29,232 nucleotides of DNA, from contig JBBPTG010000285.1 of NCBI GenBank assembly GCA_038093975.1, positions 1-29,232 on the forward strand, read 5' to 3'. This document shows positions 1 through 10,219 of this stretch, in pieces; the stretch's first letter is position 1; each line of letters opens with the position of its first letter. Under the pieces are notes generated by a model. The model was not told where the DNA came from. It saw nothing but the letters and a program-made list of their open reading frames with translations, and did not search any database. The translations under genes were made by a program, and so were the position numbers. This DNA is from Chalciporus piperatus. Taxonomy: Eukaryota > Basidiomycota > Agaricomycetes > Boletales > Boletaceae.

Positions 1-45
1 GGCCGAGGGATGGATGGCGCCCTCCAGCCTGAGTGCATAGTCCCT

Positions 46-1529
46 CTATTCGGCATAGTCGGTCGACTCGCTCGAAGGACGAGAGACCGCCAAGACACCT
101 GGAAGGTGTCCTTGCTCTCTGACGACCTTCGAGATCACCTGCCGGAAGGTCGGGACCTCGACCACTGGGGCTGGTAGACTATGTTAATGTCACATAGAGA
201 CCTGAATGACCTATGAACTCACTTGGCTTCACCTTCTTCGCCTTCGGCTCCTCTGATGCCAACTGAGCCCTTGGTCTCTTCTTCATTGTGCTCCGGCCGG
301 CCTGCCCTTTGTCTTCCAGCCGCTTGGTCTGCTCCATGGCCAATGGGTCGTCGGAGTCGTCGTCCTCAGGAGCCGTCGCTGTCTCCTTGCCTTTCCCCTT
401 GCCTGTTGCCACCCTTGTTTGGCGAGTGCTCTTCGGCCTGGTGGAGGGGCCTGGGGTGGCAGGCAAATCCGTCCCTGGGGCCGAAGCCGCGCGTCTTGGA
501 TGGGCCGTTGTGAGCGAACACTTCTGCTTTCCCTGAAAACAGGGAATGCAGGCGTTGCGGCTCACTCCAGGGGGATGCGGAATGCAGTCCCGACCCATGG
601 TGACACACCGGTCACATGGAGAGTGTTCTGGGGGAGGGGGTAGAACGGAGCCGCTGCCTGAGGCGGCAGCAGCCAAGGCAGGGGAGGGATGGGACGGGCC
701 GGGTTGAGCGTTTTTGGCTCGTTCGGCCTTGTTACGTTCCTGTTGAGCCTTTGTTTGCATCATAGGCAGGTGGCGGCGGGGGCGAGACGGTGTCTTTGGG
801 GTTGGGACTGGGAGACGAGCCGGCTTGGGTGCTTGCGGTGGTGGGCGTTGAGTCTGCACGACGATCGAAGGGAGGGAGGGCAGCGATGGGCCCGATGGTG
901 CTGATGCTTTGGTGTGTTTCGGGCGAGGCCTCGAGGACTTTGAAGGGACCGGCCGCTCTATTGGGTCATCTTCTGGCTCCTCGGCCTCATCTGACTCGAC
1001 CGCAATAGCCCTCTGTTTACCCTTTCCTTGACGAGCTGGCGGTGGTGAGGTGATGCGAGGAGCTGTCGAAGGCAGGGCGGTGGGCAACTCAGCAGTGGCA
1101 GGGGGGGGGGTTGTCGAGTGAGCGGCCTCAGATGGCCGGTACCAGTGGTGGAACTGGATGGAGTCGCCAGGATGGAGGATGGACTCCCATACCGGCCAAC
1201 TGTTGACGTTGGTCCGGCTGGGGATCCTGATGTCGGCAGCGATGACGATGGGAGGGATGATGGTTGCAGCGTCAGCCATTGGGCGAAAACGATGCTGTGG
1301 GGAGTGAGAAAGTGAGCATAGGGTAGGGTAGGAGGGAGTAGTGTGGACGCACCAATGCCGCCCTCATGGAATCCACTCTCCTCTCCCAGTCTTGGGTGCG
1401 AGCCTCCAACTCCGAGCTTGACAGGCGGCTCCCTCGGCCTTCGCCACTTTGAATGATAGCCTCAATTGTGATCTTGAGGAACTCGGCAAGAGCTTGAGCA
1501 GAGTTGCTGGCTTGCTGAGCAGACATCAT
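46..1529 (-). CDS. Unrecognised six-cysteine (Zn-finger-like) protein, 3 exons, about 457 aa
   Basis: I do not recognise this gene. The hand-built model is exon 1 1529-1353, intron 1352-1295, exon 2 1294-223, intron 222-171, exon 3 170-46. The exons total 1374 nt, an exact multiple of three, and both introns have GT..AG ends (GTGCGT..ACAG, GTGAGT..CCAG). The N-terminal about 60 residues look helical (start MMSAQQAS). A long Pro/Ser/Ala-rich low-complexity stretch follows. Around residues 285-320 sit two Cys triads: CDRC plus a Cys six residues on, then CIPC plus a Cys six residues on. This resembles fungal Zn2Cys6-type metal binding, but the linker is unlike classical Gal4 fingers. A basic KKVK segment precedes the last intron. 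The final exon boundary is less certain because a second acceptor 6 nt downstream keeps the frame. It diverges from the gene at 1827. The broken gene at 28179-27589 has a similar layout. Nuclear or nucleic-acid binding is only inferred. Confidence 0.55.
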
Positions 1530-1826
1530 GGTTGTATGGATAACGAGTAGAGAAGAAGTGACGAGCAGGGTGTTAGGGAGGCGAGATGAAATGAAGTGTT
1601 CAAAGGTTGTGGAAGAGTGACGGCCGAGAATAAAAGCTATAGAAAGTGACGTAATGTGTTTGTCCAAGTTGGGTGAGCGGAGCTGGAAATGTACTTGCAT
1701 TCTCATAGGGAGCAGGTGACATGGGAAACTGGAGTCTCGGGTGCTGTTGATCCGATTGATCTGATTAGGCTCAGCCGATGGGTTCTATCTCCCCTGGTCT
1801 GTCCTTGACTATTTTGCAACATACAC

Positions 1827-3153
1827 ATGGCACCAAAGCAAGTAAGATTCGCAGGTAAGTTGTCAGCCGAAAATCATCTTAGGAACACTGACAATGACAC
1901 AGAGCCGGAATCCAGCGAAGACGACAGAATGGCAACTTCAAGCGAATCATCATCGGCCGGCGCAGACACAAGGATGTCTGCAGATTCTCTGAGGGATTCA
2001 CAACCAATCATAGCCAATATCTCTGACAGTGAAGGTGGTAATTCTTCTTCAGGTATGTCAGAGGAAATGTTGGGAGGGATTCAGATGACATTCCCTAGAC
2101 AGAAGATAGCACGGCCGCAGGAATGCCAAGAACAGAGTTCACATTCCGCATGCCACCGTTGCAACAGGATTCATCGGCTGCTGGTAAGAGCTTCAATGGA
2201 TGTTTTTCGGCAAGTTGGCCTGATCGCCTGAACAGCCGAGGTCAGTGAATCTGTTTCAGAGACCTTCGGTTGTATCAGAGAACATGCACTGCAAGATTTG
2301 CCAGCAGACGGCCCCAGAGATGGCTTCCCCTTGAGCTGGTTTTTGGAGGTCCCCAGAATGCCTTTGTGGAATCACATCATATCGGCCGAGAGAACTGTTC
2401 GAATCCTTTTGGGTAATGGCTCCGAGGAGGATATCAGGACAGTCCGTGCTGACGCAGCAAGGGTGGCCGAATGGTTTCAACAGAGGTCAGCCGAATCAGG
2501 GGCAACGTATCAAACCAGGGGCCAGAGGATGTGGGCCGAAATGGCCCAGAACTCATCGATTATCAACGCGGCTTTCATGACGCATTTTCTTACCTTGTCA
2601 GGCCGTGATCCAGCCGAGGACGACGAGCAGGATATTACATCGGCTGATATTCCAGCTATCATGTCTTTGAATGATCGGAGGGAAAACGAAAATAGACTTC
2701 TGGACGAGCTGGACCTGCGTAAGTACCTCGTGGTATCCTATGAGGGCAGAAGAATTCATGGGATTGCAGCCCATGACTGGCAAGGTAGAAATCCTGAGGA
2801 CATGGCGACAGGAAATACACCATTCACAGGGACGTTAGATCACTGTGAGTGGTTTTCATGATTATGGCATGGAATACGTTGATGATAACGTCGTCGGCTG
2901 CAATCCAGTGGAGCAAGCAATCAACTGGGCCAACAGACAATTGGCCCAAGGGCTGCGCAGAGAACACCAGCCGCCGGAGGGATCAGCCGCCAAAGAACAG
3001 GCCAGAAATGATGATGCCACACTGATGGCCCTATCTTGGATCATGTTTGAACGCTTAGAATTTCTGGCCTACACTCGTAGGCAACATATATTCCATATGA
3101 TTTCTTTGCTACGTCAGATGGACATGTTGGAGAGGCTGAGGAATGTAATGTAG
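1827..3153 (+). CDS. Unrecognised acidic protein, about 4 exons, about 385 aa
   Basis: I do not recognise this gene. The start is ATG in ACACATGGC. Intron 1 is 1855-1902 (GTAAGT..ACACAG), intron 2 probably 2184-2240 (GTAAGA..CCGAG), intron 3 2845-2908 (GTGAGT..CCAG). This gives 1158 nt in frame. Intron 2 is the weak point: the nearby CAG acceptors at 2234 and 2259 put the next exon out of frame, so either a GAG acceptor is used, or a longer 2053-2259 intron, or the gene has a 1-nt lesion. The N-terminal 100 residues are Ser/Glu/Asp-rich and disordered, with one CHRC motif just before intron 2. The remainder is an ordinary-composition, mostly helical-looking domain with repeated Trp, Arg and Glu and no motif I can name. 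It lies about 300 bp from the divergent gene at 1529, and the satellite array begins about 30 bp after its stop. It could be a host gene or cargo of an unrecognised element. Confidence 0.5.
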
Positions 3154-3180
3154 TGTAGGCCATATAATATTGACACTGAT

Positions 3181-3763
3181 CACATTGGCTTATCCCTACC
3201 AATGGACTAACTTTACATTGGCCCATGCCTGCCTAGTGACACTAGGTATATCGGCCCATTCCTACGCATTGAGGCTCAATGCATCGGCCCATCCCTACAC
3301 ATCGACGCTGATTGCATCGGCCCATGCCTACCTAGTGACAATAGGTATATCGGCCCATTCCTACGCATTGACACTGATTGCATCGGCCCATCCCTACACA
3401 TACACTGATTGCATCGGCCCATGCCTACCTAGTGACACTAGGTATATCGGCCCATTCCTACCTAGTGACACTAGGTATATCAGCCCATTCCTACGCATTG
3501 AGGCTCAATGCATTGGCCCATCCCTACACATTGACTCTGATTGCATTGGCCCATCCCTACCTAGTGACAATAGGTATATCGGCCCATCCCTACCCATTGA
3601 GGCTCAACCCATTGGCCCATTCCTACACATTGATGCTGATTGCATCGGCCCATGCCTACCTAGTGACACTAGGTATATCGGCCCATCCCTACACATTGAG
3701 GCTCAATGCATTGGCCCATCCCTACCCATTGACACTCAATCTATCGGGCCATGCCTGCTGTAG
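3181..3763 (+). repeat. Satellite array, about 16 units of about 33 bp with palindromic spacers (left copy)
   Basis: Each unit starts with a constant block GGCCCATNCCTA followed by about 21 bp drawn from a few classes. Class A is CCTAGTGACACTAGG (7-bp arms around one base). Class B is CATTGAGGCTCAATG (7-bp arms around one base). Class C is CATTGACNCTGATTGC. The variable blocks end in TATATC, ATC or ATT before the next constant block. Because 33 is a multiple of three, the array stays open in more than one frame, which gives repetitive long ORFs (around 3170-3797) that I do not consider genes. A shorter copy lies at 28356-28583. Confidence 0.9.
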
Positions 3764-4097
3764 GAGACATGATTCAGTGGCCAATGCCCACCCCTAAACA
3801 TTTCCTGCATCGGCCGCTCCCTACACATGGAGGGTTTACACATCGGCCTATCCCTATTTTCTATGGGCCGAACCCTGATGCAGGCAGGACTGGGTAATTA
3901 GCACCGGTCGGCCGGGTCCTACCTCATGGAACCTTTGTGTTGGCCATTCCCACTGCCAGGGCACAATGGTTTATTGGCTGATCCCTACTCTACGTGTACA
4001 TTCTATTACTAGCCGATCCCTAACCTAGGTGACCATACACCAGCGGCCAATCGTTAGCCGGCCAGTAGAGCGCGGCCTAATTGGTGATCGGCTGGCC
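3747..4097 (+). repeat. Conserved tail of the satellite arm (left copy)
   Basis: This segment matches 28584-28922 almost base for base apart from one short indel near 3950 and scattered substitutions. It still contains degenerate copies of the array's constant block (GGCCGCTCCCTA, GGCCTATCCCTA, GGCTGATCCCTA, GCCGATCCCTA), so it looks like a decayed extension of the satellite. Identity between the copies ends at GGCTGGCC (4097), which marks the edge of the dispersed repeat. No gene is seen in it. Confidence 0.85.
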
Positions 4098-4121
4098 TTG
4101 CTGTACGGCCTAACGAGCTGA

Positions 4122-4480
4122 ATGGGCTCCGACAATCTCATAGAGACTTATCGAAAGATGGGTCGAACCTTCGAGCGCATTGTCGTCGAGCGTGGTGCAC
4201 CAGTCCGTCAGGCACCAGCTCACACCCCAAGGCCTTCTTCCTCATATCCGTACCTTCCACCTCGTTACCCGATCACATCTCGGCCTCTTCCCCCCGTTCC
4301 GCATCCGGGTCCCCATTTCACTCCAACCAGCACACAGACTGGTCGTGGAGCACCAATGGATCTGTCGGCACAGCAAATGCCAAGACCGCCGGTTCACGAC
4401 AACTGTTTCAATTGTGATCACCCTGGTCACTTTGCTAATGCCTGCCCGCAACCGCGCCGTCCCTGTCAGAGACAAATGGT
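4122..4480 (+). pseudogene. Gypsy gag fragment with zinc knuckle (5' piece)
   Basis: This is the C-terminal part of a Gag nucleocapsid protein. It is a Pro-rich segment followed by one CCHC knuckle, CFNCDHPGHFANAC (CX2CX4HX4C), which in this family binds the packaged RNA. The usual roughly 250-300 residue capsid part is missing, and an in-frame TGA lies directly before the ATG at 4122, so the start shown is only where the open frame begins. The frame is cut at codon ATG-GT by the copia element at 4481. It continues after the second copy of the ATGGT target duplication at 10225, in the same frame. The piece is a truncated, split remnant. Confidence 0.85.
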
Positions 4481-4664
4481 TGTTGAACGTAGCGTATATT
4501 CTTAGTATAGAAGGTAGTTACCACGCTTGTTCTATATCACATTCGGACTCAGTCGATCTGAGTTCTAATACAACTTGACTTGTAACCACAACGTTCAACG
4601 TTACTCACCAACCTCACCGCTAGGTAAGCACCAGATGTAGTTCCTCACTGGAACCCTCTCAACA
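4481..4664 (+). repeat. Copia 5' LTR (184 bp)
   Basis: Begins TGTTGAACGT and ends CCTCTCAACA, with 6-bp terminal inverted repeats TGTTGA/TCAACA. It matches 10036-10219 except at 4497 (T versus C) and 4597 (A versus G). The second difference is a CpG in the right copy and CpA here. A TATAGAA-like stretch near 4505 may be the promoter, which is inferred only. Confidence 0.95.
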
Positions 4665-4665
4665 A

Positions 4666-4678
4666 GTTATGAGCCCTG
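4666..4678 (+). other. Copia primer-binding site, complementary to initiator tRNA-Met anticodon arm
   Basis: GTTATGAGCCCTG starts two bases after the LTR. It is the reverse complement of CAGGGCTCATAAC, the anticodon-arm sequence of fungal initiator tRNA-Met (anticodon CAU inside CTCATAA). Priming from an internal tRNA cut rather than from the 3' CCA end is known for copia-type elements. The match is seen; its use is inferred. Confidence 0.75.
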
Positions 4679-4684
4679 GGTAGC

Positions 4685-4766
4685 TCAGCTGTGCGCGAAA
4701 GCGCCGCTGACTACTCTGGTGTTCTTGCCTACAAGAACATTTGGTCGCTCTGTGCGGTTTAACCGC
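4685..4766 (+). other. Three consecutive leader hairpins in copia RNA
   Basis: Hairpin 1 has an outer stem TCAGC/GCTGA (4685-4689 with 4706-4710) around GCGC-GAAA-GCGC, a GNRA tetraloop (4693-4704). Hairpin 2 is GTTCTTG-CCTA-CAAGAAC (4721-4738). Hairpin 3 is GCGG-TTTAA-CCGC (4754-4766). They lie between the primer-binding site and the gag start, where retrotransposon RNAs commonly carry dimerisation or packaging structures. Function is inferred. Confidence 0.55.
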
Positions 4767-4953
4767 CGAGCATTCCTCTTGATGCGGTCACGCTCAGAAG
4801 GGACATGACCACAATGAGTCAGATCCCATGGGGAGACTATGTCCCCCTAGGATATGGGCTCTGAGCGTTCACGCTGACGCTGTCCTACCCGCTCCCTTTT
4901 TCTCCTCTTTGATTAAAGGCAACGCTGACGCATCATCCCCGCTAGATTCAACC

Positions 4954-7854
4954 ATGTCCTCCGCTCTCAAGGAAATCACCCGCCTCAACGGTACCAACTA
5001 CTCTCGTTGGGCCGAGGAGATGCAGGATTACATCCGCTCTCAAGGCTTGTGGCAAAAGGTTATGGTACGCGCCATGCCCACCGTCGGTGATACCCCGCCT
5101 GCAACCCAGGCGCAGATCGATGCGTGGATAGACGACGACGACAAAGTCCTCGGCTCTATGCGCATGCGCCTAGAAACGCATGTCGCTAGCCAGTTCCCTC
5201 TCGCTACTCACCCCGACTCCGTCGCACTCTGGAACGCCATCAAGCTGCGTTACGACTCCACGTCGGACGCCGCCGCGTACTCGGAGATTCAGAAGATGCT
5301 AGCCATCAACTTCCCCAAGGAAGACCATCCGGGGAAGACCTTCGCCGCGCTCAACAGCTCGTTCGCGAAGCTGAATACCCTCACATACACGATTCCAGAC
5401 AACATCCAACGGATGTTTGTGTTGGCCAAGCTCCCCGCCTACGCCGACTACGTCGTGAAGTCAGTCAACGAGAGATCAGTCCCAACCGTCGCCACTACCG
5501 CCACCGCCACTCCCGCTCCCGCTGCACCTACCCTGGTGCAAATCGAACAACGCGTCGTCGCTGCATACCAGCAGCACATCTCCCGACGTGTGCCAAAGAA
5601 TGCGCAGCCTGCTCAGCAGGCAAACCAAATCTCCGCTGTTAAGCGGAAGGGGGACAACCCCAAGTTTAATCAACAACAGGAGTCATCTGCCTCGCAGAAG
5701 CCGGAAGGCGAGCAGAAGAAGAAGAAGCGCAGAGAAGGTAAGCGCTCGGAAAAGGGGAAGAAGAGGCGTGACGAACGTCGCGCCAATGCGAACGACGCAT
5801 CCGCGTCCTTCGCCTTCTCCTCTTTCTCCAACGCTCCGGTGCTCAGCCCGGCCTCCACCGTCTTCACTTCCCCCGTCGCTGACCCTCACACTCTCGCGCA
5901 CACCACCGGCGCACATCAATACGGTCCTCCCGCTTTTCCCCACACCCAGAACGCCATCTCCCTCGCGGACCGGCTGGGTGTAATTCCTACAATTGAGACA
6001 GTCCGTACGCTCGACCCCGTGGCTAATCGCCACATCGACTACGACACCCCCGTCTCCCTCCCGCGCTCGCCCTTCTACAAGAAGGATGGTGCCTCAATGT
6101 CCTATCCGGTCAACGACCATAGGACTCTCCAACACCAACTCGGTGCGGCCTACTTTGGCCCCTCTGGTTTTTCTCGTATTCATGGAACCCCCTCTGGTTT
6201 CTCCCGTATTCACGAAACCCCCTCCCGCTCTCTTCTAGAGCGCTTGGAAGAAACCATTGAAGACGCTGAGATGGAAATTGCGTCCATCATGCCCCTCGAC
6301 GAGGAGTATGAGGCGGAGGGCGAGGACACCGTCTCCTTAGGCGACGAAGCACCTGACGAGTTCATCTCGCAGTACTTCAACTTTGGGGCCGCTAACGTTT
6401 GGCAAGTCCCTTTCCCGCTCTTTCTCTACACAGACACTGACGTGCGGCCTACGCCTCAGAAAATTGCATTTTACTGTAACATGTCTGATGTAGTAGATAG
6501 AAATAAATCTACTGCTACCCCGTTCCAACTGTGTGATAACTGTTCGAAGAACGATAAGGGCAAGCAAAAGAGCGACGTGTATGATACACCAGTAGACCTC
6601 TGGCTGCTAGATTCAGGAGCTTCGGCTCATTTCACAAATAATATCAACGATTTCGCCGAGTACAATGCTTTTACTAAGCCAGAGTACTCACAGACAGCAA
6701 ACGGTCGTGCGCCAATTCTTGGCATCGGCACAGTTATTGTGGAGTCCAATGGGAACACCGTGCGGTTATCGCCGACCATATATATGCCCACATGCAACAT
6801 TAAGCTTATCTCGATGGGCACTTTGCTCAAAGATCAGTGTCTAACACTGAAAGCTGTTCCGAACGGTATCGAATTTCAAGATACCTGCATTAAAAAGACC
6901 ATATTATCGTTTCACTCACATGGTCGCGATACCATGTACTGGATCAAAGCACCAACCGTCAAACCACATGCCAAGCCTATCAGCATGGCCACTGTGGACT
7001 ACGACTTGCTACATTGCCGCCTCGGTCATCCCTCGCGTGACATGCTAAAAGCCGCACGCAAACATCTCAAAGATTTCCCGGACGTTGAAATTCCGTCCAA
7101 TCCTCCCATTTGTCCCGGTTGCGAACTCGGCAAACAGCCTAACAGGACGTTTCCTCATACTGAGACGCGCGCAAGCGCTCCATTTGAGTTGATTCACTCT
7201 GATCTCAAGTCATTTGAGATAGAATCATACCACAAGTTTAAATACGCGGTCGTATTCTACGATGACTTCACATCAATGTCCTGGCTCGCCCTCATACGCA
7301 CCAAGGACCAGACCCTTAAAATGGTCAAACAATTTATTGCTTTTGTCCGCACACAGTACAACACCAAAATAAAGGCTTGGAAGTCCGATGCCGGAGGCGA
7401 ATATACCTCCAAAGCATTCACGGAATACATGCGCGATGAAGGCATCCGTATTCAACAGTCCGCCCCATACGCACATCAGCAGAACGGGCGTGTGGAACGC
7501 TTAATCCGCACATTAATGGACAAAGCACAGGCGATGCGTTTACACGCTTGCCTACCCGATTCTTACTGGGAATTCGCGATTACGCATGCATCCCACGTGT
7601 ACAATCGTACACCAATGGCTAGGTTAAACTGGAAGACTCCTATGGAGAAACTTACAGGGGAACAATCCTCCATCTCCCACCTAAGAGTATTCGGATGTGG
7701 TGCATACGTGCATCTTCCCGATGAAACAAGGAAAGGGAAATTACAACCTAAGTCGCAATTGATGATTTATCTCGGTGTTGCCCCTGGTAGTGAGCGCAAC
7801 TACGTTTTTATGCGCCCACAACTCCATGCACACGTCGGCACATGCCATCTTTGA
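4954..7854 (+). pseudogene. Copia gag-protease-integrase part of polyprotein (frameshifted at its end)
   Basis: The start is ATG at 4954 (ACCATGTCC); the open frame extends upstream to 4828 but that stretch is leader. The first about 250 residues resemble copia Gag (LNGTNYSRWAEEM near the N-terminus). No CCHC knuckle is visible; instead there is a Lys/Arg-rich stretch around residues 240-290 that could bind RNA. Protease active site is DSGA at about 553-556. The integrase zinc-binding part starts HCRLGH (about 687) and ends CPGC (about 720). The catalytic triad is D750, D812, E848, with the canonical 35-residue spacing between the last two. The frame is then lost near 7813-7820 and ends in a stop at 7854, while the matching continuation lies in the +1 frame. 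This looks like one single-base insertion (or two-base loss) in a GCGCCCAC stretch. Programmed frameshifting is unlikely there because copia families normally keep integrase and RT in one frame. Confidence 0.88.
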
Positions 7855-9964
7855 TGAGCATTTGTTTCCTAAGTGTTCCGGTGCATGCCCCCACAGGCCC
7901 GTAAGTCACCCACCCACTGAAACACATCGACACACCGATGATGAAAGCGAGTCTTCTGACTCTGACTCTTCTGACGATCAGTCTGATGCGGTTAAACCCG
8001 CCCCTGATCCACAGCCAGCACCAGCACGCCCGGAAACCCCACCTGCACCTGCACCTGCACCTGCACCTGCACCTCCAGTAACACCGCCATCTGCTCGTCC
8101 ACCAGCTGGACCACCTCCCGCTCCACCTCGCCGATCTCAACGTGAACGCCGACCCCCTACTCGTCCTGGGAACGTCTATGGCGAAGATCATCATCCTTTA
8201 CAACAAATTAAGGACATTGAGAAGAGATCTCGCTGGGAAAAGCTTATCGGACACGGTGAATCATCACAAGAGCCGCAGCGTGAACAACCGATCCCAGGTT
8301 CCATGCCTGACTCTGATCCTTCGGAAGATGAGATCGAACGCATAACCAGGGAAGGGGGGAAGGCATTGATTAACTATCTTTGCTCTCGTGCTTATAATCC
8401 GGATGAAATGAGTAATCCCAACTATCGCGAATGGAAATTCCGTGATATACTCAAACTTCCTGCTGAGGAACAAAAACTCTGGCGACAAGCCTGCGAAACA
8501 GAGCTTCAGATGCTCAAAGATCGCAAGGTTTACGAAATTGTAGATCGACCAGCTGATCGTAAGATCATTAAAAATCGCTGGGTATTCGATGTCAAGTCTG
8601 ACGGTCGTAAACGCGCTCGCCTAGTAGCCAAAGGCTTCTCACAGGTTGAAGGCGTAGACTACGATCAGATCTTCTCCCCAGTCGTACGATACGAAACGGT
8701 GCGGTGTATGCTCGCCCTTTCTACACTAGAGAACTGGTACATCACCGGTCTCGATGTACGATCTGCCTATCTATACGGCAAACTGGAAGAGGAACTCTAT
8801 ATGGAGTTTCCTGAGGGTTTTACACCACCCGATAAAAAAGGCAAAGTCCTAAGACTACTACGTGCTATATATGGCCTCAAACAAGCAGGATTATCCTGGT
8901 GGCGCACGTTAGATAAGTCTATGGCTGAACTTGGCTTCACAAGGCTCAAAACTGACGCCGGCCTGTTCATATACCGCAATGGAAATGATATCGTCATTGC
9001 GATTGTCTACGTTGATGACGCCCTCTTCTGTGGACCTAACAAAGCTGTCGTAGACAAGCTAAAGGCCACATTCATGAAGACATGGGAATGTCGAGACCTC
9101 GGGGAACCTAAAGAGTTCCTTGGGATGAATCTTCGTCGAGAAGGCAGAAAGCTGCACATTGATCAGTGCAAATATCTCGACAAGGTGCTTGAACGCTTCG
9201 GCATGATGAATGCTACAGCCGCACCCACTCCACTTCCTCAGGGTTATTACCCAGAGAAGAACGTTGCCCCCGTTAACTTCGAATTGCGGACGCGCTTTCA
9301 AACGGTGATTGGCTCGTTATTATACTTGATGTTAGGCACACGCCCAGACATCGCCTACGCAGTTACCCAACTGGCAAGGCAATCCGCCAATCTTACTAAG
9401 GAGCACTTGGATAGGGCTCTGTACGTATGTCGATACCTTGTCGGTACTCGACAATACTCCCTTACCTTTAATGGTGCATCTGGCAACGGCATTTATGCCT
9501 GTACCGACTCTGATTGGGGCCAAGACCCCGTCACAAGACACTCGCAGACAGGATTTTTCCTGAAACTTGCGGACGGTGCTTTCCTTTGGAATTCGCACTT
9601 GCAGAGCTCTACCACCCTCAATTCTACGGAAGCTGAGTACATGGCATTGAGCGATTGCACACGACAAGTATCCTGGATACACCACATGTTCTCAGAACTA
9701 GGTTATAAGCTAAAAGCTATACCGGTCTGTGGTGACAACCAAGGATCACTATTCATGGGTGAAAATCCCGTTACCGAGAAGCGTAATAAACATATTCCAC
9801 TATGGTACTTCTTTATATGTGACGCCGTAATGAAGTGGAAAGAAGTAGAACTCTTCTACATCCCTGGAACTGACAATCCCGCGGATATGTTAATAAAGAA
9901 CCTCGGACATGTCAAGTTCGAGAAGTTCCGCTCTCAACTCGGTCTGGTATTCTACACCAGTTGA
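7820..9964 (+). pseudogene. Copia reverse transcriptase-RNase H part of polyprotein
   Basis: This continues the polyprotein after the frameshift at about 7815. A disordered linker follows, Ser/Asp-rich then Pro/Ala-rich with an imperfect hexamer run (CACCTG) at 8041-8070. The RT domain starts about 8570 (NRWVFDVKSDG, RARLVAKGF), with the catalytic YVDD at 9008-9019 and the IYGLKQAGLSWW motif at 8866-8901. RNase H carries TDSDWG (about 9505), STEAEYMAL (about 9624) and DNQGS (about 9736). The sequence is intact to the stop at 9964, 72 bp before the 3' LTR. All expected catalytic residues are present, so the upstream frameshift is the only clear lesion in this copy. Confidence 0.88.
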
Positions 9965-10023
9965 TCTCGCCGATACCTATCGTGCGGAAGTCCTCATTTA
10001 TGATTACGTGTCTCCGTACACTT

Positions 10024-10035
10024 AGCAAGGGGGAG
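10024..10035 (+). other. Copia polypurine tract
   Basis: AGCAAGGGGGAG lies directly against the 3' LTR. This is the position and composition of the plus-strand primer of LTR retrotransposons. Confidence 0.85.
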
Positions 10036-10219
10036 TGTTGAACGTAGCGTACATTCTTAGTATAGAAGGTAGTTACCACGCTTGTTCTATATCACATTCG
10101 GACTCAGTCGATCTGAGTTCTAATACAACTTGACTTGTAACCACAACGTTCGACGTTACTCACCAACCTCACCGCTAGGTAAGCACCAGATGTAGTTCCT
10201 CACTGGAACCCTCTCAACA
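10036..10219 (+). repeat. Copia 3' LTR (184 bp)
   Basis: A copy of 4481-4664 with two transitions (10052 C, 10152 G). It is followed at once by the second ATGGT target duplication and the resumed gypsy gag frame. Confidence 0.95.

Larger units (their letters stand above)
4481..10219 (+). mobile_element. Ty1/copia LTR retrotransposon, complete, inserted in gypsy gag
   Basis: The element is 5739 bp, bounded by 184-bp LTRs that begin TGTTGA and end TCAACA, with a 5-bp target duplication ATGGT at 4476-4480 and 10220-10224. Internal order is leader with primer-binding site, gag, protease, integrase, RT, RNase H, polypurine tract, 3' LTR. Integrase before RT is the copia order. The LTRs differ at only two positions, so insertion is recent compared with the surrounding gypsy element. 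One frameshift near 7813-7820 separates gag-PR-IN from RT-RH. Confidence 0.96.

Noticed and set aside
223..1315. Plus-strand genes opposite the first six-cysteine gene
   Set aside because: They are shadow frames of GC-rich low-complexity coding DNA; the minus-strand model alone has consistent splice sites.
3181..3763. CRISPR array
   Set aside because: The repeat-spacer look is superficial. Spacers recur and are palindromic, the constant block is only about 12 bp and variable, no cas genes are near, and the genome is eukaryotic.
3170..3797. Protein-coding gene from the long open frames over the satellite
   Set aside because: The 33-bp period keeps several frames open at once; the encoded peptides are pure repeat with no start context or splice structure.
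4681..4745. tRNA gene after the copia LTR
   Set aside because: TAGCTCAGCTG resembles an A-box, but there is no B-box and no cloverleaf; the bases belong to the leader hairpins.
4828..4953. Upstream start of the copia polyprotein
   Set aside because: The frame is open from 4828, but family similarity begins with MSSALKEITRLNG at 4954, which has a better start context; the earlier stretch is leader.
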